This document shows positions 6,913 through 13,330 of a DNA stretch of 16,955 bases, one piece after another. The stretch is taken from positions 1 through 16,955 of the forward strand of contig CBFCZR010000021.1 of the NCBI GenBank assembly GCA_965602795.1, in the 5' to 3' direction. Made by a program: the position numbers and the translations under genes. Numbering within the stretch: the first letter of the stretch is position 1; every line of letters starts with the position of its first letter. The notes below the pieces were generated by a model. The model made no database searches. It was not told where the DNA came from and was given only the letters and a program-made list of their open reading frames with translations. This DNA is from Bathyarchaeum sp965602795. GTDB taxonomy: Archaea; Thermoproteota; Bathyarchaeia; Bathyarchaeales; Bathyarchaeaceae.

Positions 6913-8085
6913 TCAAGATGGTTCCTTATGCGTTGAAATTTGTCCACCATGATAGAACACTCTTCCTTCTCCATATTCGTAAGTAAATGCATAAGCCTCG
7001 CCGGAGTCCCACTTAGCAATAACTTGGGCGTTACTGTTCAATTCCACTATGGACTTCCCCCCAGAGTTATCCCGAGTATAAACTACATCTTTGACTTGCA
7101 GTGAAGTGCCAACTGGGTTGTTAACAACGGCTCTGGCAACTCCACCTGTATTAACGAACTCTCTACCTCCAAACCAGTCTTGTATAGACATTAAATTTGT
7201 TCCACCAAACCTGTATGGCCACCAATCCCTGCAGTAAACTGAAAAATAACAGGGAACACCTGCCAGAATTACCACTCCCCCACCATTTGAAATATAGTCT
7301 TTGACAAGTGGTGCATGTTTAGGTTCAACGGCATAGCTTGCTTCGATAACCACAAGGTCGTAATCACTCAGGGTCTTTGACATGTCACCATAAAAAGTTA
7401 CTTCAAATCCCCGCTCTTCAAGTGTTTGAGATACTGAATTTCGCCACTCATCCATAGTTGATTGTGAAAACCAAGTCCAGGTGGGACCATCTGTTGAATA
7501 GTGATTAATCCAATTGTCTTTCCAGTTAATATACAAAGCAGTTTTTCCTTCACGTGCAGCCCATCTTGCTCCCCCTCCGAGAAGCTCATATCCAGGATGT
7601 GATGTAGCGTTTGTTGTTTGGGAGGTTGAATCGTCTGGAGATTGTGGTGAAGTTAGGCTGTGCTTGATTGTTAGTAGAAGGGATGCTGGAGCTGCATTTG
7701 GTGAAACGGTTAACCATGCTGAAAGCTTTTGGTTTCCAGGAACAACAGTATAGATTTCGTTGCTAAACTCGATATGTTTGCTTTGATATGCTCTATCATT
7801 CAAACTAAATTCTAAGACACAAGAGTAGTTCATGGGGCCAATGTTTTGTACTGTGACATCGAATTCTAGGGTTTCGCCGGGGAAAAGACTGAAACCTGAG
7901 GGGAAATCTATTATCTCGATTGGGTCCTTAACTTCAATTGGTATACTATTAGTCAGTAAAGTCTGATTCGCTAAACTTCTAACGCTAAATAGAGAAGCAG
8001 ACGAAATAATTGCTAGGATGGTAAGTATCTTCCACAACCATTTCTTGAAGGCGCTGGTTCTAAATAGGTTATAAGATTTTTTCAC
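6913..8085 (-). CDS. Exported or membrane-anchored protein with a beta-sandwich and a glutamine-amidotransferase-like (ThuA-like) domain
   Basis: Function unknown. The 390-aa product starts with a basic segment (MKKSYNLFRTSAFKKW) and one hydrophobic stretch at about 17-36, a signal peptide or N-terminal anchor. Residues 50-145 look like an immunoglobulin or CARDB-type beta-sandwich (FSLFPGETLEFDVTVQNIG). A Ser/Thr/Pro-rich linker at 143-165 leads to an alpha/beta domain (180-385) with TALYINWKD, SDYDLVVIEAS, KDYISNGGGVVILAG and YGEGRVFYHGGQ. That pattern suits class I amidotransferase-like folds such as ThuA or DUF4350. I do not see a clear catalytic Cys-His-Glu triad: the nearby VPCYF Cys279 is not in the standard nucleophile elbow context. 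The GTG start has a G-rich ribosome site about 8 nt upstream. Upstream DNA holds several dyads. The gene appears AT-richer than its neighbours, so lateral acquisition is possible. Confidence 0.75.
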   Translation of the reverse strand: MKKSYNLFRTSAFKKWLWKILTILAIISSASLFSVRSLANQTLLTNSIPIEVKDPIEIIDFPSGFSLFPGETLEFDVTVQNIGPMNYSCVLEFSLNDRAYQSKHIEFSNEIYTVVPGNQKLSAWLTVSPNAAPASLLLTIKHSLTSPQSPDDSTSQTTNATSHPGYELLGGGARWAAREGKTALYINWKDNWINHYSTDGPTWTWFSQSTMDEWRNSVSQTLEERGFEVTFYGDMSKTLSDYDLVVIEASYAVEPKHAPLVKDYISNGGGVVILAGVPCYFSVYCRDWWPYRFGGTNLMSIQDWFGGREFVNTGGVARAVVNNPVGTSLQVKDVVYTRDNSGGKSIVELNSNAQVIAKWDSGEAYAFTYEYGEGRVFYHGGQISTHKEPS

Positions 8086-8105
8086 CTTAATACACCCCCC
8101 ACAAA

Positions 8106-8133
8106 TTTAATTTATTGTTAATGTTAAATTAAA
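8106..8133. promoter_or_regulatory. AT-rich dyad overlapping the exported-protein promoter
   Basis: Nine-base perfect arms TTTAATTTA (8106-8114) and TAAATTAAA (8125-8133) flank a 10-nt centre. It lies 21-48 nt upstream of the GTG at 8085 and contains the likely TATA element; the G-rich ribosome site is between it and the start. Confidence 0.45.
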
Positions 8134-8141
8134 GGATTTTT

Positions 8142-8157
8142 GTCAAGATTTCTTGAC
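8142..8157. repeat. GTCAAG dyad, copy 1 (candidate operator)
   Basis: GTCAAG-ATTT-CTTGAC is a perfect 6-bp inverted repeat with a 4-nt spacer. It lies just upstream of the exported-protein core promoter and is centred 34 bp from an identical-arm copy. Confidence 0.6.
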
Positions 8158-8175
8158 CAACCACAGACTAGTTTA

Positions 8176-8191
8176 GTCAAGTTTTCTTGAC
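8176..8191. repeat. GTCAAG dyad, copy 2 (candidate operator)
   Basis: GTCAAG-TTTT-CTTGAC has arms identical to copy 1 and a different 4-nt spacer, as expected for a dimeric regulator reading the arms. It sits between the two divergent core promoters. Confidence 0.6.
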
Positions 8192-8205
8192 AAAGGTGTT
8201 TCTCA

Positions 8206-8234
8206 TAAGCCTTTTCGAAAAAGGGTTATATTGG
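8206..8234 (+). promoter_or_regulatory. Third dyad and TATA-like box of trmO
   Basis: CCTTTT (8210-8215) and AAAAGG (8219-8224) form an inverted repeat centred at 8217, extended by TAA and TTA at its edges. It runs directly into GGGTTATATTGG (8223-8234), a BRE/TATA-like box about 50 nt before the trmO start. Confidence 0.45.
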
Positions 8235-8283
8235 CAGTTTCAGAGTTTGTTACTGGCTTAACATTTAGAGGGTGTGTTGTTTG

Positions 8284-8757
8284 GTGTCTTCATTTGGTAA
8301 GATTTGTTTGGAGCCTGTGGGTTTCGTCAAAACTGAGGCGGTTGGCAAGGAAGTTAGAGACAAAAAGGTGATTTCGCAGATAGTTTTTCGTGAGGAATTG
8401 ACTGAGGCTTTGGAGGGTGTGGAAGAGTTTTCGCATCTGTTTGTTCTTTTTTGGCTGCACAGAATGTCGGATGAAGATAAGAGAATAATGAAGGTTCACC
8501 CACGGGGAAGAAGTGACATGCCGCTGCTGGGAATCTTTGCCACCCGTACACCTCACCGCCCAAACCCAATCGGGCTCACAAGAGTCAAAATCCTAAAGAT
8601 AGAAGGTAACGTAATCACTGTTCAGGGCTTAGACGCCTACGACGGCACACCAGTACTGGACATAAAGCCCTTCGACAGCTGGGACACAACCGAAGACTTC
8701 AAGGTTCCCAAATGGTGGATGAAACTGGCAAAAGAAAGAAAAAACAAAAAAGAATGA
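8284..8757 (+). CDS. trmO: TrmO-type tRNA (t6A37) N6-methyltransferase
   Basis: SAM-dependent enzyme of the UPF0066/YaeB family that methylates N6-threonylcarbamoyladenosine at position 37 of certain tRNAs. The 157-aa product shows EPVGFVKTEA near the N-terminus, EFSHLFVLFWLHR (48-60), the hallmark TRTPHRPNPIGLT (87-99) and DGTPVLDIKPF (120-130). Length suits the archaeal single-domain form. I chose GTG at 8284 because GGGTG lies 9 nt upstream; an in-frame GTG at 8272 would add four residues. The Lys-rich C-terminus KERKNKKE is encoded by A-runs that read as T-runs on the opposite strand. It is convergent with the flavodiiron gene, 10 nt away. Confidence 0.95.
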   Translation: MSSFGKICLEPVGFVKTEAVGKEVRDKKVISQIVFREELTEALEGVEEFSHLFVLFWLHRMSDEDKRIMKVHPRGRSDMPLLGIFATRTPHRPNPIGLTRVKILKIEGNVITVQGLDAYDGTPVLDIKPFDSWDTTEDFKVPKWWMKLAKERKNKKE

Positions 8758-8762
8758 AAAAA
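8739..8762 (-). terminator. Triple T6 terminator of the flavodiiron gene inside the trmO tail
   Basis: Minus-strand T6 runs occur at 8757-8762, 8746-8751 and 8739-8744, starting 5 nt after the flavodiiron stop codon. They form a strong archaeal T-tract terminator candidate while encoding the Lys-rich end of TrmO on the plus strand. Confidence 0.55.
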
Positions 8763-8767
8763 GGGGT

Positions 8768-9976
8768 TTACTTTGCTGCCTTTATTTTTTTAGCAAACTC
8801 TCGTCCATACTCGTAGCATTTCTGCAATTCATCTTTGTCTGGAACCCACTTAACCGTAATTGCAGGCGCCGCCAACTCCATGCCCGCAGCCTTCAGAGAC
8901 TTTTCTATGGTTGCTGTTGCCCCTCCTCCCCAGCCGTAGGAGCCAAAGGCGGCGGCAAGCTTGTTTCTTGGTCTTAATCCCTCCATTTCTCGTAGAAACG
9001 GAGCTAAAGTGGGCAAAATGCCGGTGTTGATTGTCGCAGAGCCTAAAAGTAGCCCTTTTGTTTCAAGCAGTTCTCCGATGATGTCGCCTTCGTCACTGAA
9101 CGGAAGCCTATACAACACTACCTCAACGCCTTCGCTGCTGATGCCCTCAAGCATAGCCTTAGCCATCTTCTCGGTGCTCTTCCACATCGTATCATAAACA
9201 ATCAAAACCTTCTTCTTCGCATCTCCACTAGCCCACTTCAAATAAGCTTTGACAATCTTCATGGGGTCCTTGCGCCAGATTATCCCGTGGCTGGGCGCAA
9301 TCATGTCAATCTTCAAGCCAAGCTTCTGAACCTCTTCAATCTTCCTTGTCACCAAAGTACTGAAGGGCCACAGAATATTGGCATAATACTTCGCCGCTTC
9401 CCACATCAGTATGCTCTGATCCACCTCATCAGCGAACCGTTTCGATGTTGCCAAATGCTGACCAAAAGCGTCGTTAGGCAATAGAAGCGCGTCCTTCTCT
9501 ATGTATGTGAACATGCTGTCTGGCCAATGAAGCATAGGCGCTTCAAGGAAACTGAGGGTTCTCTCACCTAAGTTCAGGGTGTCGCCTGTTTTTACGGTTT
9601 GAAACTTCCAGTTGCCGAAGTAGTGTTTCTCCAGCCCTTTCTGGCAGTTAGCGGTGCCCACAACAGTTGCGTTGGTTGCATGTTTCAGGACTTCTGCAAT
9701 TGAACCTGAGTGATCGGATTCAACATGATTCGCTATGACATAGTCTATCTTTGAGGGGTCAATTATCTCCCTGATTCTCTCCATCATCTCTTCCGCAAAG
9801 TTATGCTGCACAGTGTCAACTAGAGCGACTTTCTTGTCTATGATCAGGTAGGCGTTGTATGTGGTTCCGCGGTGGGTCGAATACGTGAAGCCGTGAAAGT
9901 GTCTAGCGTTCCAGTCAACTGCCCCAACCCAGAAAATATTCTCCAAAACTTTAACCGGAGGCAAAACAATTCTCAC
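8768..9976 (-). CDS. fprA: A-type flavoprotein / flavodiiron protein (FprA-like)
   Basis: Soluble O2- or NO-reducing enzyme; in methanogens the homologue oxidises F420H2 to reduce O2 to water. The 402-aa product has an N-terminal beta-lactamase-like domain with all diiron ligands visible: His84, Glu86, Asp88 and His89 in NHVESDHSG, His150 in MLHWPDS, Asp169 in NDAFG, and His230 in PSHGIIWR. The C-terminal flavodoxin domain (about 256-398) starts VLIVYDTMWKSTEKMA and has GSYGWGGGAT for FMN binding. No rubredoxin or flavin-reductase extension is present, so this is the minimal class A layout. The GTG start lacks a clear ribosome site, and a TTAATA box (10003-10008) 29 nt upstream suits a leaderless transcript. 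Donor (F420H2 or rubredoxin) is inferred only. Confidence 0.96.
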   Translation of the reverse strand: MRIVLPPVKVLENIFWVGAVDWNARHFHGFTYSTHRGTTYNAYLIIDKKVALVDTVQHNFAEEMMERIREIIDPSKIDYVIANHVESDHSGSIAEVLKHATNATVVGTANCQKGLEKHYFGNWKFQTVKTGDTLNLGERTLSFLEAPMLHWPDSMFTYIEKDALLLPNDAFGQHLATSKRFADEVDQSILMWEAAKYYANILWPFSTLVTRKIEEVQKLGLKIDMIAPSHGIIWRKDPMKIVKAYLKWASGDAKKKVLIVYDTMWKSTEKMAKAMLEGISSEGVEVVLYRLPFSDEGDIIGELLETKGLLLGSATINTGILPTLAPFLREMEGLRPRNKLAAAFGSYGWGGGATATIEKSLKAAGMELAAPAITVKWVPDKDELQKCYEYGREFAKKIKAAK

Positions 9977-9991
9977 CTACAAAAATAGTGG

Positions 9992-10000
9992 AACAGCAAA
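9992..10000. repeat. AACAGCAAA, outer inverted-repeat half (fprA side)
   Basis: AACAGCAAA is the exact reverse complement of TTTGCTGTT at 10126-10134. It lies within about 25 nt upstream of the flavodiiron start. Confidence 0.4.
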
Positions 10001-10041
10001 CCCTATTAACCTTACCAATTTTCTGGTTGCCACCTCAAAAG

Positions 10042-10050
10042 TTACTCCAA
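10042..10050. repeat. TTACTCCAA, inner inverted-repeat half (fprA side)
   Basis: TTACTCCAA is the exact reverse complement of TTGGAGTAA at 10111-10119. With the AACAGCAAA pair it makes two nested 9-bp inverted repeats in one divergent intergenic region. Confidence 0.4.
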
Positions 10051-10084
10051 TGCCGCTAACTGAACAAGTGTTTCGATGAAATAT

Positions 10085-10094
10085 CTTTTATACT
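10085..10094 (+). promoter_or_regulatory. TATA-like box of the zinc-ribbon membrane protein gene
   Basis: TCTTTTATAC lies about 70 nt before the ATG at 10160, predicting a start of transcription near 10117 and a leader of about 40 nt that carries the ACAGC-TTT-GCTGT hairpin. Confidence 0.45.
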
Positions 10095-10110
10095 CACATG
10101 CCAAATAGCT

Positions 10111-10134
10111 TTGGAGTAAGACAGCTTTGCTGTT
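10111..10134. repeat. TTGGAGTAA and TTTGCTGTT halves (zinc-ribbon side)
   Basis: TTGGAGTAA (10111-10119) and TTTGCTGTT (10126-10134) mirror the two 9-mers on the flavodiiron side, in the same order relative to each gene. ACAGC (10121-10125) and GCTGT (10129-10133) also form a short hairpin, which would lie in the zinc-ribbon gene's leader. Confidence 0.4.
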
Positions 10135-10159
10135 GTAAGGCTACAATTGGTGAATAAAA

Positions 10160-10465
10160 ATGGTTTACTGCACAAAATGCGGCACCAAAAACGAAGATGA
10201 CGCGGTGGTCTGTGTTAAATGTAATGCACCTTTGGGCAGCCACCAGACTGTTAGACGTGAACGGCGACGAAAAGAGAGTGAATGCTTCGGGTTACCCAAC
10301 GGCGGATCAATCGCGGGCTTAGTTATCGGGCTTATAATTATTCTGTGGGGCGTCACTGCTGTTCTCGGTGTAGACTTTGGAGATTACCTGTGGGCGTTCA
10401 TAATAATCATCTTCGGAACATTGATGGTTGTTGGAGCAATATACTCCATCACTCGCAGGCGTTAA
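10160..10465 (+). CDS. Zinc-ribbon membrane protein, two transmembrane segments
   Basis: Function unknown. The 101-aa product begins with a zinc ribbon, C4-x2-C7 and C18-x2-C21 (MVYCTKCGTK, VVCVKCNAP), followed by a basic stretch VRRERRRKE (31-39) and two hydrophobic helices at about 50-70 and 76-96, ending in RRR. This suggests a cytoplasmic metal-binding head on a small membrane hairpin. Such proteins are common in archaea and are often called zinc-ribbon domain proteins without a defined role. GGTGA sits about 7 nt before the ATG. It is divergent from the flavodiiron gene with shared mirrored motifs, and its 3' end overlaps the convergent membrane-protein gene by 17 nt. Confidence 0.85.
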   Translation: MVYCTKCGTKNEDDAVVCVKCNAPLGSHQTVRRERRRKESECFGLPNGGSIAGLVIGLIIILWGVTAVLGVDFGDYLWAFIIIIFGTLMVVGAIYSITRRR

Positions 10466-11189
10466 CCTCCCTCCTTTTTCTACAGTTTTCAATCTCGCAA
10501 CCAGAACAGATACTCTCATGATCCCACTGCGACAAAGATATTCTGGTGAAGAGCCAAAAAACAATCAAACTAACCACGAACAAATCCAAAAATAAACTTT
10601 TAATCAACGCATCGACGCCAATTACGATCAAAAGACTTCCTAACACAAAAATGGTGTTTACGGATAAGCGGACAAGATTCTTAAATTTGAACTGGAACAA
10701 CCCCAAACTTACCCCCACAATACCCAACAAAACCAATGATGAACTATGCTCAGCAACGCTCCAATCGCCAAAGAAGTAGACTGCTGCCACAGCCAAAGCT
10801 AACAGCCCACCGAGTAGCAAACCTGTACATGCTGCACAGAATATCTTGTTTTTTATCCGAAAAATGTGGGCGTCATACTTTCCGCAGGTGGGATGATGGC
10901 CCTGCAGAGCATCCGATGTTCCGTGAGCCGCGAGGCTGGCTGAATCTGAGTCAACGGTTCTGTTTTTCTTTCCGATGTCTAAGATTCCTAGACATGGGTT
11001 GGGCGAGAAGACTGCCAGAATTCCTAGGACACAAATTGAGCTGAAGATGAAGCCGATCACTGTTTTTCGCCAAGAGAGGTCTCCGGTGACTGTGGGAGGA
11101 AAAAGTGCCAGCGTTGCGATGAGAAATAAACCTAGGAAGGATACCAGAAGCTGATACGTTATGTCCATTTTGTGACGCTGCTGTGACAT
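10449..11189 (-). CDS. Cys/His-rich polytopic membrane protein of unknown function
   Basis: The 246-aa product has about six hydrophobic segments (near 12-32, 43-62, 120-141, 150-166, 172-193 and 198-216). Between the second and third lies a conserved-looking motif, GHHPTCGKYDAHIF (97-110) then IFCAACTG (116-123), which could bind a metal or cofactor (His98, His99, Cys102, His108, Cys118, Cys121). The C-terminus adds CSGCEIENC (228-236) and Cys245. The pattern recalls DUF2085-type membrane proteins with paired His/Cys, but I cannot confirm the family. It starts 10 nt after the B12 radical SAM stop; its ribosome site GTGAGGAG overlaps that stop, so translational coupling is likely. A linked role in redox or lipid chemistry is an inference. 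Confidence 0.8.
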   Translation of the reverse strand: MSQQRHKMDITYQLLVSFLGLFLIATLALFPPTVTGDLSWRKTVIGFIFSSICVLGILAVFSPNPCLGILDIGKKNRTVDSDSASLAAHGTSDALQGHHPTCGKYDAHIFRIKNKIFCAACTGLLLGGLLALAVAAVYFFGDWSVAEHSSSLVLLGIVGVSLGLFQFKFKNLVRLSVNTIFVLGSLLIVIGVDALIKSLFLDLFVVSLIVFWLFTRISLSQWDHESICSGCEIENCRKRREVNACE

Positions 11190-11199
11190 AACTCCTCAC

Positions 11200-12624
11200 T
11201 TAGAACATGTTTTTGAACTGTTTTACTATGCCTTGTGAAGCCATGTACCAGTAAAGGTTTCTCTTCAGTGCCTTCCTTGCGAATAGCCCAGTGAATCTTC
11301 TGCGCCACGAGCCAAAGAAACTTCTGTAACAATAATAAAGTTCCTCCTGCACTTGCTCTCTGGACAGGGTTTCGGTGGGCATGACCGCGTGAACCATGTC
11401 ATAGTTCGCCCAGTTCCAGTCTTCTATCCACCCTTTTCGTTTAGCCTCTTCATATATGGCAGTTCCCGGAAACGGTGTAAGTATCGCAAAGATTGCCAAG
11501 TCAGGGTCCAACTCATTCATAAAGTCCCTCAAATTCGCGATGGATTCAGCTGTGTCCTTCCGCTGACCGATAATGAACATGCCCTGAGAAAAGATGTCGT
11601 TCTCCTTCAGAAGCTTCATCGCCTTTCGAGCATCGTCTGGGCTCGTCTCCTTCCTGAAAGAGTCTAACGTAGAGGAACTGTAGCTCTCCACCCCCAAAAG
11701 AGCCCAGCGCAGCCCAGCCTTCCGCATCTTAGGCAGAACATCCGCGTGTTTCACCACATCGTCACATCTGACCTGCATAAACCACATAATATCATCCGCG
11801 AAGCCTCGGCTTATGAGTTCGTCAGCCAACTCGCTTGCGCGTTTGCCCAGACCATAATTGTCGTCGGTGAGCCACAAGAACCTGCTCCCAAAGTTCTGAT
11901 AGCAAAACTCGAACTCATCCGCAATCCGCTTCGCAGACTTTATTCGCCATTTGCTTCCCCAGTGTCGCCATTGGGTACAGAATGTGCAGCGGTGAGGGCA
12001 ACCTCTGGAGCCTTCGATTAAAGCGTATCTAGTTTTGCTGCCTGCCATGGCAGTGAAATGGTATTTATGGACCAGATTCTCCACAAACTTGTACCCAGGA
12101 AAAGGCAGACTGTCAAGATTTTCAATCAGAGGCTGCGGGGAATTGTGTATTATCTGCCCATTGTTTCTGAAGGAGATGCCTTTCACAGAAGAAAACGACC
12201 GCCCATCCGCAACTGTTTGCACCAGCTCAACAAGGGTTTCTTCGCCTTCTCCCCGCGCAATAACATCAATTTCGGGATATGTTTTTAGGCTCTCTTCAGC
12301 GAGAACCGTGAAATGTTGCCCCCCAGCAACCGTTACGACATCAGGATTAACTTTTTTGGCGATCTCCAAAGTTCTGACAGCAACGTAAGTATTGCAGGTG
12401 GCAAGAGCACTCGAAGCCACAATATCCGGGTTGAAGGATTCTATCCGCTTTTCTAGTCCCTTCCAATCCAACCCCTCGGCGTTGCAATCCAAAACTTGAA
12501 TCTCTGCATTATCGTTTTTGTTTTCGAGGTAAGCTGCGAGTTGAAGAACGCCATAGGGAGGAGGCAGATACTCTCCCATTACGAACCAGTAATCCTTCGG
12601 AGGCTCCACAAACAGAATCTTCAC
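11200..12624 (-). CDS. B12-binding-domain radical SAM protein
   Basis: Class B-type radical SAM enzyme of the BchE-like superfamily; substrate unknown. In the 474-aa product an N-terminal cobalamin-binding-like Rossmann domain (about 1-140; MKILFVEPPK, PPPYGVLQLAAYL, DIVASSA, VAGGQHFTVLAEE, IARGEGEET) is followed by the radical SAM core with C209-x3-C213-x2-C216 in GSRGCPHRCTFC. FLWLTDDNYG (249-258) and LLGVESYS follow. The DxHxxG motif for histidine-on cobalamin is not evident, as in many members. The C-terminal 100 residues (PFPGTAIYEEA onward) end in a basic tail. GTG start with GGTGA about 8 nt upstream. Known family roles include ring formation, methylation and archaeal tetraether-lipid modification (GrsA, Tes), which makes a lipid role conceivable given the membrane partner downstream, but this is not shown. 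Confidence 0.92.
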   Translation of the reverse strand: MKILFVEPPKDYWFVMGEYLPPPYGVLQLAAYLENKNDNAEIQVLDCNAEGLDWKGLEKRIESFNPDIVASSALATCNTYVAVRTLEIAKKVNPDVVTVAGGQHFTVLAEESLKTYPEIDVIARGEGEETLVELVQTVADGRSFSSVKGISFRNNGQIIHNSPQPLIENLDSLPFPGYKFVENLVHKYHFTAMAGSKTRYALIEGSRGCPHRCTFCTQWRHWGSKWRIKSAKRIADEFEFCYQNFGSRFLWLTDDNYGLGKRASELADELISRGFADDIMWFMQVRCDDVVKHADVLPKMRKAGLRWALLGVESYSSSTLDSFRKETSPDDARKAMKLLKENDIFSQGMFIIGQRKDTAESIANLRDFMNELDPDLAIFAILTPFPGTAIYEEAKRKGWIEDWNWANYDMVHAVMPTETLSREQVQEELYYCYRSFFGSWRRRFTGLFARKALKRNLYWYMASQGIVKQFKNMF

Positions 12625-12838
12625 TTAACATGTCACCTAGGCAACATAGTTTTGTTGGCTGTGCTCATTAGATTTTTGTTCCTACCTACATATCACATGA
12701 TCGATTGCACAGCGCCAGCAAGAAGAGTGAACGGGTCTTTTGAAAGAAATTTGTCTGATAACAAACTATAATTAAGAATAGCGAATAACCGGATGTGTCC
12801 TGTTTTGTTCGCCGTCTTTGTGGCTCTTAGCCAGAAGG
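12625..12838. other. 214-nt intergenic region, no gene recognised
   Basis: No convincing CDS, tRNA or C/D-box RNA was found. It holds the leader of the radical SAM gene on the minus strand and a short hairpin, TGGCT-CTT-AGCCA (12821-12833), just after the zinc-finger gene stop, without a following T-run. Confidence 0.4.
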
Positions 12839-13012
12839 TTAATGTCGGCTGCTTAACAGGTCAAGTTGTGCGCTCATTGAGTTGTGTGAAAGTTTTCTTC
12901 CGCAAGAGGGGCATCTGCATTCGGTTTTTGCTCGAACATAGTATGGTTGAATGGCTTCTCGTCCCGTGAATAGGGTTTTGCCGCATCTGTGGCATGTTAT
13001 GGATACTGCCAT
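12839..13012 (-). CDS. Small zinc-finger protein (57 aa)
   Basis: Unknown role. The 57-aa product contains C7-x2-C10 (CHRCGK) and C32-x-C34-x2-C37 (ECRCPSCGRKL), a two-knuckle zinc-binding layout with the basic RAKTECR before the second pair. Such archaeal mini-proteins often bind nucleic acid, but no partner is visible. ATG at 13012 has GGTGG 8 nt upstream; the open frame extends 6 codons further, into the end of the upstream 41-aa ORF. The upstream TAA and this ATG are separated by 1 nt, so the two are very likely translated together. Confidence 0.75.
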   Translation of the reverse strand: MAVSITCHRCGKTLFTGREAIQPYYVRAKTECRCPSCGRKLSHNSMSAQLDLLSSRH

Positions 13013-13013
13013 C

Positions 13014-13139
13014 TTAAGCCACCAGCACAAAATTTGTTTCTAGAAGATTTTGGATTTCCTCGTATCTTTCTTGTTCAGCAAGCATTTGGATGTAAGTTAG
13101 TCGCTTTTTTACTTGGTCTTTGTAAACTGTTTTGTTCAT
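13014..13139 (-). CDS. Small helical protein of 41 aa, cotranscribed with the zinc-finger gene
   Basis: A 41-codon ORF with a perfect AGGAGG (13147-13152) 7 nt before its ATG, far stronger than most sites in the window. The product (MNKTVYKDQVKKRLTYIQML, then AEQERYEEIQNLLETNFVLVA) is charged, Lys/Gln/Glu-rich and predicted largely helical. No family recognised. It ends 1 nt before the ATG of the zinc-finger gene. A TATA-like TTATTATAC (minus strand, about 13178-13186) lies at suitable distance. The ribosome site and tight coupling argue that it is real; the small size leaves some doubt. Confidence 0.65.
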   Translation of the reverse strand: MNKTVYKDQVKKRLTYIQMLAEQERYEEIQNLLETNFVLVA

Positions 13140-13330
13140 GATTTTTCCTCCTAATGCTACTGCGTTTTGTTGAATTGTATAATAAGGCTGGCGCTGAAAC
13201 GACTTGTAGAATCGGGGAGAGAGAAGAGTGAAACTAAAAGAAAGTTCACATACTTTTTCTGTTTGTTCAAAAACTTTATGAAGGAAATTAGGCTGCTAAG
13301 GGGTTAAATGGTTATTTTGGAGGTGAGTTG

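Noticed and set aside
12642..12657. CAACA/TGTTG hairpin in the radical SAM leader
   Set aside because: Only 5 bp with no further structure; cannot be distinguished from chance and does not match a known riboswitch.
12496..12771. 91-codon plus-strand frame reaching into the intergenic region
   Set aside because: Half of it is antisense to the radical SAM gene, with no ribosome site or recognisable domain.
13230..13283. 17-codon GTG-started ORF in the YbjQ promoter region
   Set aside because: Too short, and it overlaps the likely TATA box of the YbjQ gene.
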